Origin: a virus
Strand: one strand, 5' to 3'
Virus record (IMG/VR): IMGVR_UViG_3300033149_003208
Location: 1-25,123 of that record
Length of the DNA: 25,123 nucleotides
The notes under the pieces were generated by a model. It saw only the letters and a program-made list of their open reading frames with translations, was not told the DNA's origin and did not search any database. This document shows positions 1 through 6,859 of the stretch, piece by piece (positions within the stretch are counted from its first letter, which is position 1; each line of letters starts with the position of its first letter). Made by a program: the position numbers and the translations under genes.

Positions 1-1
1 A

Positions 2-76
2 GATAAAGTATATTTAGATTATATTGATAAAAATAAAGATGAGATTAAAAAGAAAATAGAGGAAGTTTATGATTGA
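2..76 (+). CDS. C-terminal end of an unidentified protein (5' truncated)
   Basis: This is an open frame from the window edge that ends at TGA 74-76 and encodes the last 24 residues of a charged, helical tail ending KKKIEEVYD. It overlaps the start of the CysH-like gene by 8 nt, the same spacing as several other gene pairs here, so it is probably the upstream member of the same operon. Too little is present to assign a family. Given its place before a CysH/IbrA-like gene, a ParB-like (IbrB-type) partner or a type IV Csf protein would be worth looking for upstream, but nothing in the visible residues shows either. Confidence 0.6.
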   Translation, partial: DKVYLDYIDKNKDEIKKKIEEVYD

Positions 77-881
77 TGAAAATATATTTCATTTTACAAA
101 AATAGATATAGATAATATTAAAAAATGGAAGAAAATATATTTAGAATATTCTAAATTAGATATATTTAAACAACGAATACAATATTCTAAGCAAATAATA
201 AGAGAATTTTTAAATAGAGTAGATGGTAATAAAAGTATTTCAATAAGTGGTGGAAAAGATTCTACGGTAATGTTACATTTAATAAGTACTATTGAAAAAA
301 ACATAAAGGTAGTAACTGAAAAAGATGATATGGATTTTCCTGGAGAAATTGAATATATAAATTATTTAAGTAAATTAGTTAATATGAAAATTGATATAAT
401 AAAACCAAAAAATAATTTATGGAGTGTAATAAAGAATTATGATTTTTTAGAAGATATACATTCAAAAGATAAAGAATTTAGTAAAGATTTTTTTTATAAT
501 CTTCTTAAAGAATATAAATTAAAAAATAAAATAAAAGGTACTTTTTTAGGATTACGTGCTGAAGAAAGTAAAAGTAGATTATGGAATAAAAAAAGAAATG
601 GGTATATATATTTTAATAAAACTTGGAATGAATGGGTATGTCAGCCTATTGTGAATTGGACTTCAAATGATATATTTGCATATTTATTTAAAAATAATAT
701 TCCTATATTTGAAATTTATTTTAAAAATAAATTTTTAGAAGATCCGGGTAAAATACGTAAAAGTTGGATATTGCCATCTGCTCAATCTTCAGAAGGTTAT
801 TGTTTATGGCTTAAATATTATTATCCTGAAATATTTTATAAATTATATAAAATAAATCCAAAGGTGAGAAATTATGTATAA
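69..881 (+). CDS. Phosphoadenosine phosphosulfate reductase-like PP-loop protein (CysH/IbrA family)
   Basis: This 270-aa protein belongs to the PP-loop ATP pyrophosphatase superfamily. The nucleotide-binding loop SGGKDS is at residues 60-65 after a beta strand, an MDFPGE segment is at 88-93, GLRAEES is at 161-167, and PIVNWTSNDIF at 193-203 matches the P-x-x-x-W-x-x-x-D-V/I-F/W segment of PAPS reductases. It lacks the C-terminal ECGLH-type cysteine motif of assimilatory reductases (the visible cysteines are C191 and C245), so true sulfate reduction is unlikely and a nucleotide-activating role is more plausible. Phage relatives are common and of unknown function. Within type IV-B CRISPR loci a cysH-like gene is a recurrent neighbour, which matters because the next gene, overlapping by 8 nt, looks like Csf3. 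The start ATG overlaps the end of the upstream gene; no strong ribosome site is visible (only GAGGAAG just before it). Confidence 0.88.
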   Translation: MIDENIFHFTKIDIDNIKKWKKIYLEYSKLDIFKQRIQYSKQIIREFLNRVDGNKSISISGGKDSTVMLHLISTIEKNIKVVTEKDDMDFPGEIEYINYLSKLVNMKIDIIKPKNNLWSVIKNYDFLEDIHSKDKEFSKDFFYNLLKEYKLKNKIKGTFLGLRAEESKSRLWNKKRNGYIYFNKTWNEWVCQPIVNWTSNDIFAYLFKNNIPIFEIYFKNKFLEDPGKIRKSWILPSAQSSEGYCLWLKYYYPEIFYKLYKINPKVRNYV

Positions 882-1521
882 AATAATATTTAATATGATA
901 AGCCCTATATGTTATTTAGATTTGCCTATTTTTGATGGTATAATTGCTAGTTGTCTTTACAAAGAATATTGTGAAAAAAATAATTTATCAAAAAAACAAA
1001 GTTTAAATATTGAAAAATTAATTGATTTTGATTTTCCTTTTAAAAAAGAAAAAGATTATTGTTTAACTTCAATAATGTTTTTTGACAAGAAATATATAGA
1101 AGGTATCACATTTTGGAGAAAAGCATGGGATAATAAAAATGATTATTTTGTAGATTTTGAAGGTAAAAAAAAGAAAATAAAAATAAATAGTGGAATATAT
1201 AAAAATTATAAAATGCCATTATCTTATGTTTATACTAATAAGGTATGGTTTTATTTTGAAAGTGAAGATATAAAAAGAATAAAAAAATTAATAGATAATT
1301 ATTTAATTGGTATAGGTAAAAAAGTAACGTATGGATTTGGATGGTTTAAAGATTATGAGATAATTGAAACTAAAGAAATATCGTTTAAAGATAAATTATT
1401 AAGACCGATTCCATTTAAAGAAACAGATTTGGATGGAGAATTAAAAATGTGTGGTTATAAATCACCTTATTGGTTAAGTAATAATATTAAATTATGTCGT
1501 TATCCTATACTTGATTTTTAA
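874..1521 (+). CDS. Csf3-like RAMP (Cas5-group) protein, phage-borne
   Basis: This 215-aa protein matches what I know of Csf3, the Cas5-type RAMP subunit of type IV CRISPR effectors. An N-terminal strand runs into S-P-I-x-x-x-D-x-P-I-F-D-G-I-I-A (residues 10-25), like the SP...P-hLDgLlaWA opening of Csf3. A stretch with conserved aromatics (FWRKAW 80-85, MPLSYVY 114-120, WFYFE 125-129) follows. The glycine-rich loop GIGKKVTYGFGW (146-157) is of the kind that closes RAMP domains. The C-terminus carries RPIP (177-180), GYKSPYW (194-200) and LCRYP (207-211), resembling the conserved C-terminal end of the family. The known role of the family is to bind the crRNA 5' end within the effector. Here it overlaps a cysH-like gene by 8 nt, echoing type IV-B loci, but no csf1, csf2 or array is visible. 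The ribosome site AAGGTGAG lies just upstream. The family call rests on motif memory, not on a search; the function here is unknown. Confidence 0.62.
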   Translation: MYKIIFNMISPICYLDLPIFDGIIASCLYKEYCEKNNLSKKQSLNIEKLIDFDFPFKKEKDYCLTSIMFFDKKYIEGITFWRKAWDNKNDYFVDFEGKKKKIKINSGIYKNYKMPLSYVYTNKVWFYFESEDIKRIKKLIDNYLIGIGKKVTYGFGWFKDYEIIETKEISFKDKLLRPIPFKETDLDGELKMCGYKSPYWLSNNIKLCRYPILDF

Positions 1522-1552
1522 TAAAAATTTTATTATACTAAAGGAGTAGAAT

Positions 1553-1798
1553 ATGAAACGATTTACAGGTAATAAAGGTAAAAACAAGAAATGGAAAGAA
1601 GTTGAAAGAAATAAATATGGAACTATATTATCATATTTTAAGTTTTTAAAATTTGGTGGTAATAAATTTGTAAATAGTGAAAAAATAACTTCTAAAACAA
1701 CGATTAATGAATTTAAAAAAATATTTGATAGAGAAACAATTGATAATTTATATAATAGATGGGTTAAGATATTTGGATATGAAAAGGCGGATTTATAA
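1553..1798 (+). CDS. Hypothetical basic 81-aa protein
   Basis: I do not recognise this protein. It is 81 residues long, rich in lysine in its first 20 residues (MKRFTGNKGKNKKWK), followed by a probable helical part with a repeated aromatic pattern (YFKFLKF) and a C-terminal segment containing FDRETIDNLYNRW that could be a small helix-turn-helix, though that is not firm. A good ribosome site (AAAGGAG at 1540-1546) precedes the ATG by 6 nt. It lies 31 nt after the Csf3-like gene in the same direction and is likely cotranscribed, so it may be a nucleic-acid-binding partner of that pair; this is inferred only from position and charge. Confidence 0.7.
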   Translation: MKRFTGNKGKNKKWKEVERNKYGTILSYFKFLKFGGNKFVNSEKITSKTTINEFKKIFDRETIDNLYNRWVKIFGYEKADL

Positions 1799-1856
1799 TA
1801 ATTAAATACAATGTTCATAACTTGTTGATAATTTTTAATTATAAAAAGGATTATGA

Positions 1857-1937
1857 ATGATTTTAAGAATATATTTAATAATTTTAATTATTTGTGTAAT
1901 AAGTATATTATATTTATTATTTGAGGAGTTATTATGA
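1857..1937 (+). CDS. 26-aa single-span membrane peptide
   Basis: This very small frame encodes MILRIYLIILII followed by more hydrophobic residues and ends in EELL, giving one transmembrane helix with a short basic N-terminus and acidic C-terminus. AAAAGGA at 1844-1850 lies 6 nt before the ATG. Its stop overlaps the acyltransferase start as ATGA (1934-1937), the translational-coupling arrangement seen elsewhere in this genome, which argues for real translation. It could be a toxin-like or inhibitor peptide or only a leader that couples translation of the downstream gene. A competing ATG at 1853 in another frame gives a 23-aa peptide without hydrophobic character and is less convincing. Confidence 0.5.
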   Translation: MILRIYLIILIICVISILYLLFEELL

Positions 1938-2389
1938 TTAATAGTATTAAATTTAAAAAAGATTTTATAATTAAAGAGGATCCTGTTAAATTAGGTAATA
2001 ATACTATAATAAATAGGTTTTCACATATTACTAAAAATGCAATTATAAAAAAAGATTGTATGATAGGAGATTTTTGTTATATAGAAGGAGAAATCGGAGA
2101 AAGATGTAGGATTCAAAATCATAATAATATTTATAGAGGATGTAAACTTGGGAATGATGTTTTTATAGCTCCTCATGTAGTAATAACTAATTGTAAACAT
2201 CCGGAAGAAAGATTAAATAGGAATGCATTTATACCGGATAAAGTAGAAATTGGAGATAAAACTACAATTGGTGCAAATGTAACTATTATTGCACCTTGTA
2301 AAATTGGGAAAAATGTAATGATTGGTGCTGGTAGTATAATTTTAAGAGATATAAAAGATAATGAAAAAGTATATGGCATAGTAAAATAA
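1934..2389 (+). CDS. Hexapeptide-repeat (left-handed beta-helix) acyltransferase
   Basis: This 151-aa protein is built almost entirely of hexapeptide repeats of the [LIV]-G-x-x-x-x type: GNNTIINRFSHI, then IGDFCYI, IGERCRI, LGNDVFIAPHVVI, IGDKTTIGANVTI and IGKNVMIGAGSIILRDI. A short insertion of charged residues around 89-97 follows the TNCKH segment that in WbpD/WlbB-type sugar N-acetyltransferases carries active-site residues. The family transfers an acetyl or other acyl group, typically from acetyl-CoA to an amino-sugar nucleotide, working as a trimer. It is probably about full length for the minimal family. Ribosome site GAGGAG lies at 1923-1928. In this phage it may supply or trim sugars for the glycosyltransferases encoded at 8690-12134, although the two sites are 6 kb apart. 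Confidence 0.88.
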   Translation: MINSIKFKKDFIIKEDPVKLGNNTIINRFSHITKNAIIKKDCMIGDFCYIEGEIGERCRIQNHNNIYRGCKLGNDVFIAPHVVITNCKHPEERLNRNAFIPDKVEIGDKTTIGANVTIIAPCKIGKNVMIGAGSIILRDIKDNEKVYGIVK

Positions 2390-2390
2390 C

Positions 2391-2419
2391 TTGAAAAAAA
2401 GTTAGAAATATGTTATAAT
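2391..2419 (+). promoter_or_regulatory. Strong sigma-70-type promoter with extended -10, apparently leaderless
   Basis: TTGAAA at 2391-2396 is separated by 17 nt from TATAAT at 2414-2419, and the -10 is preceded by TG at 2411-2412, giving an extended -10. The expected start of transcription (2425-2427) coincides with the ATG of the 43-aa gene at 2427, so the transcript would have essentially no leader, in line with the lack of any ribosome site there. It likely drives the small-protein and terminase genes. Confidence 0.72.
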
Positions 2420-2426
2420 ATAATAA

Positions 2427-2558
2427 ATGATTAGAAAAAGAGGAAATCAATATATTCTCTATAATAAAAATGGCACTAAAATATTAGGAAAATTTAAAAC
2501 TAAAAAAGCAGCATTAAAAAGAGAAAAACAAATTCAATATTTTAAAAGGAGAAAATAA
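2427..2558 (+). CDS. Small basic phage protein, 43 aa
   Basis: This frame encodes MIRKRGNQYILYNKNGTKIL, then a K-T-K-K-A-A-L-K-R-E-K-Q-I-Q-Y-F segment and KRRK. The layout (short beta hairpin 'R-G-N-x-Y-x-L-Y-x-K-x-G-x-K-x-L-G', then an amphipathic helix with A-x-K-R-x-x-Q-I-Q-Y-F) is one I recognise from many tiny proteins next to phage terminase genes, with no known function. It has no Shine-Dalgarno sequence and begins at the predicted transcription start. Its stop TAA shares one base with the next start (TAATG). Confidence 0.72.
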   Translation: MIRKRGNQYILYNKNGTKILGKFKTKKAALKREKQIQYFKRRK

Positions 2559-2722
2559 TGGTTAAAAGACATTTAGTAATAAAATCAAAAAAACAAGCAA
2601 GATTATTTGGGATAATTGCAGGTGGTGGTAAACCAAGAACGAATATTAAAGTTAGTCCAACTGAAGCAAAAAGAAAATTGAAAGGATTAAAAATAAAAAG
2701 ATTACCAATGAGGGTAAAATAA
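2558..2722 (+). CDS. Small highly basic protein, 54 aa
   Basis: This 54-residue, strongly basic protein reads MVKRHLVIKSKKQARLFG, then a glycine-rich turn (IIAGGGKPRT), a helix starting SPTEAKRKLKG and a C-terminal KRLPMRVK. The SKKQARLFG...S-x-x-E-A-K-x-x-L-x-G pattern resembles small phage proteins with an SKAQQRxFG motif, possibly nucleic-acid or virion associated, but the function is not established. AAAAGGAG at 2545-2552 is a good ribosome site. It overlaps its neighbours on both sides by one base (TAATG), a tightly coupled set. Confidence 0.72.
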   Translation: MVKRHLVIKSKKQARLFGIIAGGGKPRTNIKVSPTEAKRKLKGLKIKRLPMRVK

Positions 2723-2931
2723 TGGAAAAAATAATAAATATAATAGCATATTATCATGGTTGTCAAATATGTGGAAAAGAATTTTATACAGGGGAAGATG
2801 GTTATAAACACAATGGTAAATATATATGTTTACAATGTGGGAAAAGTTTAATAAATAAAGCTATAACTAATATTATTAAAGATAATAAACCAAAAAAGAA
2901 AAATAAGAAACAAAGAAAAAATAATTTGTAA
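2722..2931 (+). CDS. Small zinc-ribbon protein, 69 aa
   Basis: Two CxxC pairs, C14/C17 (CQIC) and C36/C39 (CLQC), separated by 18 residues, form a classic zinc ribbon. The C-terminal 18 residues are almost all lysine, asparagine and arginine, suggesting nucleic-acid binding. It starts within TAATG at the end of the preceding gene and is followed 15 nt later by the small terminase gene. It could help DNA recognition in packaging or act as a regulator; the family is too generic to decide. Confidence 0.78.
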   Translation: MEKIINIIAYYHGCQICGKEFYTGEDGYKHNGKYICLQCGKSLINKAITNIIKDNKPKKKNKKQRKNNL

Positions 2932-2946
2932 AACAAAAGGTAACAA

Positions 2947-3264
2947 ATGGGATTACGGAAAGGACAAACAAATAATCCAAATGGACGTCCTAGAAAAGGA
3001 CAAACTCTTACAGATCTAATGGAAAAATATCTTAATAAAAAAGTAGATACAAAACAAGGAAAGAAAAAATATAAAGAAATATTTGTGCAAAAAGTTATAG
3101 AATTAGCATTTAAAGGTGAATTGTCAGCAATAAAATTAATTTGGAATTATATAGATGGGTTGCCTGTACAAAAAATAGATCAAAAAACAGAGATATCAAC
3201 TAAATCACCAATGGCAGAAGCTATTCAAAATTTAATCAATGAAAATAAGCAAAAAACAGATTGA
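2947..3264 (+). CDS. terS: Terminase small subunit-like protein (DUF5681-type N-terminus)
   Basis: This 105-aa protein opens with GLRKGQTNNPNGRPRKGQT; the G-N-P-x-G-R-P-K signature is typical of DUF5681 proteins found just upstream of large terminases. The middle part is a helical segment (LTDLMEKYL, FVQKVIELAFKGELSAIKLIWNYIDG) like the helical body of DNA-recognition subunits. The small subunit recognises the packaging site and feeds DNA to the large subunit. It overlaps the large terminase gene by 26 nt in another frame, the usual arrangement. The ribosome site is the modest AAAAGGTAAC just before the ATG. Confidence 0.82.
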   Translation: MGLRKGQTNNPNGRPRKGQTLTDLMEKYLNKKVDTKQGKKKYKEIFVQKVIELAFKGELSAIKLIWNYIDGLPVQKIDQKTEISTKSPMAEAIQNLINENKQKTD

Positions 3265-4504
3265 TTTTCTAACTACTTCTAATCATGATATTAATCTTTT
3301 ATCTGGAAGTATAAGATCTGGAAAAACTTTTATACAATTATATAGATGGTTGTATTTTTTAGAATGTGAAGCAGAAAAAAATATAGATTGTTTGATTACA
3401 GGTAAAAAATCAGATGCAGTCGAAAGAAATATAATAATTCCTATGTTAAAAATAATAGAAGAGGAAGGATTAGAGAAAAGGTTTATATATACAAAATCTC
3501 CAAAAAAAATAATTTATCTTCCTAAAAATATAATACATCATATTGAAGGAGCAAATGATGAAGGAGCAGAACCAAATATAAGAGGGATGACAATTCAAGC
3601 ATGGTTAGGAGATGAAGTAACATTATATCCAAAATCTTTTGTAATGCAAGCACTTGGTAGATGTTCAGCTGGGAAAAGATATAAATTTTTAACGTGTAAT
3701 CCAGATAGTCCAACTCATTATATAATGACAGATATTATAGAAAAAATACAAAATAAAGAATTAGATGGTAAAGTTTGGTATTTTACTTTACTTGATAATC
3801 CTGCTTTATCTAAAGAATATATAGCACAAATAAAAAAGTTATATGTTGGAATATTTTATGAAAGATTTATAGAAGGAAAATGGGTATTAGCGGAAGGTGT
3901 TGTATATGATTTATTTAATAGAGCTAAACATTTAGTAGATAATTATCCGGAAAATCAAATTCAAGAATATGTACTTGGGATCGATTGGGGCTATGAAAAT
4001 CCATTAGGGATATTACTTATTGGGATCACTTATGATAATGTTTATTATATAATAGATGAAATATATAGAAAACATCAATTAATAGATAATACTTTAATTC
4101 AAATCATGAAACAAAAAGGATGGTTTAATTTAAAGAAGAATTGTACTATAATATTACCTAGTTATGCATATGGAGATCCAGCAAGGCCAGATTATATTTA
4201 TCAATTTTATCAATTATCTAAAATATCTACAATTCCAGCTATAAATGATGTAAATGAAGGAATTCAAGCAGTTCAAAGAAAATTTGTAGAAAAAGAAAAA
4301 AATCAATATGGGATCTATATATTAAAAAATTGTAAAAATATTATAAAGGAGTTTGAAAGTTATAAATGGAAAACAGATAAAAAAGGAGAAGGTAAGGATG
4401 AGCCTGTTAAAGAGAATGATCATTTATTAGATGCTTTAAGATATGTTATTTATACTAGAGAAAGAACACGTGCAAAATTTATAAATAAAAATAATTTTTA
4501 TTAA
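3239..4504 (+). CDS. terL: Terminase large subunit (packaging ATPase and nuclease)
   Basis: This 421-aa protein has both terminase domains. The ATPase part has Walker A GSIRSGKT (23-30), Walker B WLGDEV with D125 and E126, and a coupling motif TCNPDSP (152-158). The RNase H-like nuclease part has GIDWGYENP (247-255, with D249), a YGDPARPDYI segment and a final DHLLDALRY near the C-terminus that supply the metal-binding acidic residues. Length is normal for the terminase_3/terminase_6 type. It acts at the portal vertex to translocate and cut concatemeric DNA. The start lies inside terS, 26 nt before its stop, and an upstream ribosome site is weak, so translation is probably coupled. Confidence 0.96.
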   Translation: MKISKKQIDFLTTSNHDINLLSGSIRSGKTFIQLYRWLYFLECEAEKNIDCLITGKKSDAVERNIIIPMLKIIEEEGLEKRFIYTKSPKKIIYLPKNIIHHIEGANDEGAEPNIRGMTIQAWLGDEVTLYPKSFVMQALGRCSAGKRYKFLTCNPDSPTHYIMTDIIEKIQNKELDGKVWYFTLLDNPALSKEYIAQIKKLYVGIFYERFIEGKWVLAEGVVYDLFNRAKHLVDNYPENQIQEYVLGIDWGYENPLGILLIGITYDNVYYIIDEIYRKHQLIDNTLIQIMKQKGWFNLKKNCTIILPSYAYGDPARPDYIYQFYQLSKISTIPAINDVNEGIQAVQRKFVEKEKNQYGIYILKNCKNIIKEFESYKWKTDKKGEGKDEPVKENDHLLDALRYVIYTRERTRAKFINKNNFY

Positions 4505-4510
4505 ATATAG

Positions 4511-4539
4511 TTGACAAATATATTAAGGTTTAGTATAAT
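4511..4539 (+). promoter_or_regulatory. Consensus promoter upstream of the portal gene
   Basis: TTGACA at 4511-4516 and TATAAT at 4534-4539 with a 17-nt spacer are a perfect consensus match. The expected transcription start is about 4546, giving a leader of about 50 nt before the TTG start of the portal gene. The leader holds an inverted repeat, ATGTATA at 4544-4550 and TATACAT at 4576-4582, ending just before the GGGGGA ribosome site; in such AT-rich sequence this may be chance. This is the only consensus-quality promoter seen in the structural region and probably drives the head genes. Confidence 0.82.
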
Positions 4540-4595
4540 TAAAATGTATAATTATAATATACTGTAATAAAAAAATATACATATGGGGGAAATTA

Positions 4596-5933
4596 TTGTT
4601 AGAATTAAATCAAAGATTTCCTAATGAGATTGAAGAACAAAGGATTAAAGTTCAATCAAGTTGGGAAAAAATGTATCATTCTGAATATATTTATAATAAA
4701 ATAATTGATTATAGAGGGAAACAAGTTCCTATTGATCCATTAGTTCCAATACCTGCTATTATTTCAGAAATTAACGCAGATCTATTATTTGGTGAATTTC
4801 CAAAGTTTAATTTTCAAGATGAGACAATAAATAAGTTAATAAATAAAATGATACGTAATAAATTAGAAAGTGATATGTTAGAATTAGCTACTTATGTTTC
4901 TGCGGTAGGTACAGTATTTTGGAAATTCTTTATGATAGATAATGAAATTAATTATGAGTTTATACAAGGCAATAAGGTAGCAGAATGGGAAGAAGGGTTA
5001 AAAGGAATAACTAATATTAAATTTTTTGAAGAATTAGAAACTGATAAATATAATAAATTTACATGGTATATAATAGAAGAACATATTTATGAAGATGATC
5101 AATATTTTATATTAAGATATAAGATTAAAGTTAAGAATACTACAAATGAGATAGTAAAAATTGAAGATATAGAAAGAGAAGTTACTGGATTAGATTTTAT
5201 GCCTATTATAAAAGTAATAAACATAGGACAAATGAATTCTAAAATTGGGAAAAGTGATTATCAAGGTAAAGAGCAATTATTTGCAGAGATAGATAATAGA
5301 GTAGATCAAATTAATTATGTATTACAAGAAAATGCTGATCCGTGGAAGTTTTTACCACCGGGGATATTAGATCCACATGGAAGATTTAATAAAAGGGATG
5401 GGAAAATGGTTGAAAAAGCACCGGGAGGAGACAATACTGTTGATATAGTTACATGGGATGCATCTTTAGATGCAGCGTTTAGGCAAATAGAAAAAATGAT
5501 AGAACTTGTATTTTTTACTTGTAGAATCTCAAGTCCTATTGCAGGATTAGAGAAAGGTGGGCAAGTAGAAAGTGGAAGAGCATTAAAATGGAGATCAATA
5601 AATACTTTTAGTAATATAAATAAAAAAAGAAAATATTTTAATAAAGTTTTTTATAAAATGTTTGAAATTATAAGTAAATTAGATAGTGAATATAAAAATA
5701 TAGATATTGATAAATTAATAATAGAATGGCAAGATGGATTACCTTTAGATAGTAGAGAAATAACTGACAATATAATAAGACAAGTTCAAGCAGGTATATT
5801 AAGTAAATTAACAGCAATACAAAAAATTAATGAAGTAGATAAAAAAGAAGCAAATGATGAATTAGAACAAATAAAAAAAGAAAAAGGAGATGAGGCAGAA
5901 TTACAACAGAGGGCATTGCCGATTACATTATGA
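4596..5933 (+). CDS. Portal protein (SPP1 gp6-like)
   Basis: This 445-aa protein sits directly after the large terminase, with a start at TTG 4596 chosen because GGGGGA (4585-4590) lies 5 nt upstream and the nearby ATG at 4583 opens only a 13-codon frame. Features typical of the SPP1-type portal include an N-terminal PAIISEINADLLFGE segment (about residues 53-67), a central beta-rich part, a long helix region around GLEKGGQVESGRALKW (about 319-334) and a charged C-terminal helix ending in ELQQRALPITL. The portal forms a dodecameric ring through which DNA enters and leaves. The stop overlaps the next start as ATGA. Confidence 0.9.
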   Translation: MLELNQRFPNEIEEQRIKVQSSWEKMYHSEYIYNKIIDYRGKQVPIDPLVPIPAIISEINADLLFGEFPKFNFQDETINKLINKMIRNKLESDMLELATYVSAVGTVFWKFFMIDNEINYEFIQGNKVAEWEEGLKGITNIKFFEELETDKYNKFTWYIIEEHIYEDDQYFILRYKIKVKNTTNEIVKIEDIEREVTGLDFMPIIKVINIGQMNSKIGKSDYQGKEQLFAEIDNRVDQINYVLQENADPWKFLPPGILDPHGRFNKRDGKMVEKAPGGDNTVDIVTWDASLDAAFRQIEKMIELVFFTCRISSPIAGLEKGGQVESGRALKWRSINTFSNINKKRKYFNKVFYKMFEIISKLDSEYKNIDIDKLIIEWQDGLPLDSREITDNIIRQVQAGILSKLTAIQKINEVDKKEANDELEQIKKEKGDEAELQQRALPITL

Positions 5934-6859
5934 GTAGACAAGTAGTATTAAATATTATTAATCAATTATTCCATAAAGAAATTAAAAAAAATCCTGTTGG
6001 GACTGAAATTGCAAGATTAATATTTTTAACTAGAAAATGGAGTTTAAAATCATTAGAATTAAAAGGAGAAACAGATCAACAAACAATAGAAAATATAAAT
6101 AAATGGTTAGATGATTTTGAAAATATGTTTAGAACAGGAATAGTAAATATAAATATTTTAGCTGGATATGGTGGATGGGCTATGGCTAGATTACCAGATC
6201 GATTATCAAATAATAAAGATTTATTTTTAGAAAGTTATAAAATAGATATTGAAAGATTAATTAATAAAGATCTAACAGAAGCAAGAGTATTAAGAAATGG
6301 ATTAGCATTAAGATGGAAAGATAATTGGGAACAATTTTATAATAGTTTTGATGTAGCTTTAAAAGAAGGAGAAGCATTAGGATTAACAACAAAAGAAATA
6401 ATTGATGGATTTATTGCAACAGATATTTTTAATGATAATGTTAGTTTAATAGATTCTGCTGGCAAAAAGTGGAGACCTGAAAGTTATATAGAAATGTATA
6501 GCCGTACTAGATCAAGTGAAATGCAAGATGAATTATTAAGAGAAGAAATGTTAAATTTAGGAATGGATATAGTAAGAGTAAGTGATCATAATACTAAAAC
6601 TCCTATATGTAAACAATTTGAAGGGAAATATTTTAGTTTAACAGGTGAGACAAGAAATATTCCTTTATTAAAAATTAAACCACCTTTTCATCCGAATTGT
6701 TTACATTATCTTATACCAGAAAAAAGATTTAATAGATCAATGATATCAAAGAATAAACGATTAGATAAACAGATAAAAAATTTTAATAAAAGTTTATCAA
6801 GAAGCGATAAGAAAGTTATAAAAATACAAACTGCTTGGAATATAAAAAATAGGTTATAA
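5930..6859 (+). CDS. Minor head protein, MuF/SPP1 gp7-like
   Basis: This 309-aa protein carries the C-terminal signature of the phage Mu F family: RTRSSEMQDELL (about 194-205), then VRVSDHNTKTPICKQFEGK with its C-x-x-x-x-G spacing, and KPPFHPNCLHYLIPE (about 251-265), the P-P-x-H-P-N-C motif. Members sit inside the capsid near the portal and are thought to be ejected or to help assembly. It starts in an ATGA overlap with the portal gene, the usual portal-MuF order. There is no extra toxin or protease domain fused to it; the short remainder is lysine-rich. Confidence 0.9.
   Translation: MSRQVVLNIINQLFHKEIKKNPVGTEIARLIFLTRKWSLKSLELKGETDQQTIENINKWLDDFENMFRTGIVNINILAGYGGWAMARLPDRLSNNKDLFLESYKIDIERLINKDLTEARVLRNGLALRWKDNWEQFYNSFDVALKEGEALGLTTKEIIDGFIATDIFNDNVSLIDSAGKKWRPESYIEMYSRTRSSEMQDELLREEMLNLGMDIVRVSDHNTKTPICKQFEGKYFSLTGETRNIPLLKIKPPFHPNCLHYLIPEKRFNRSMISKNKRLDKQIKNFNKSLSRSDKKVIKIQTAWNIKNRL

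Noticed and set aside
1082-1110. A TTGACA inside the Csf3-like gene as a possible internal promoter.
   Set aside because: There is no matching -10 at the right distance and the site lies inside conserved coding sequence.
1822-1830. A DnaA-box-like TGTTGATAA.
   Set aside because: It differs from the consensus TGTGGATAA by one base, occurs singly and lies in a short intergenic AT-rich stretch; no cluster or other origin feature is present.
1853-1924. A 23-aa peptide from ATG 1853 in the frame next to the membrane peptide.
   Set aside because: Its ribosome-site spacing is too short, it is Asn/Phe-rich low complexity and it does not couple to the downstream gene.
1-2389. A CRISPR array or spacers next to the Csf3-like gene.
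   Set aside because: I looked for regularly spaced direct repeats of 20 or more bases in this part of the window and saw none.
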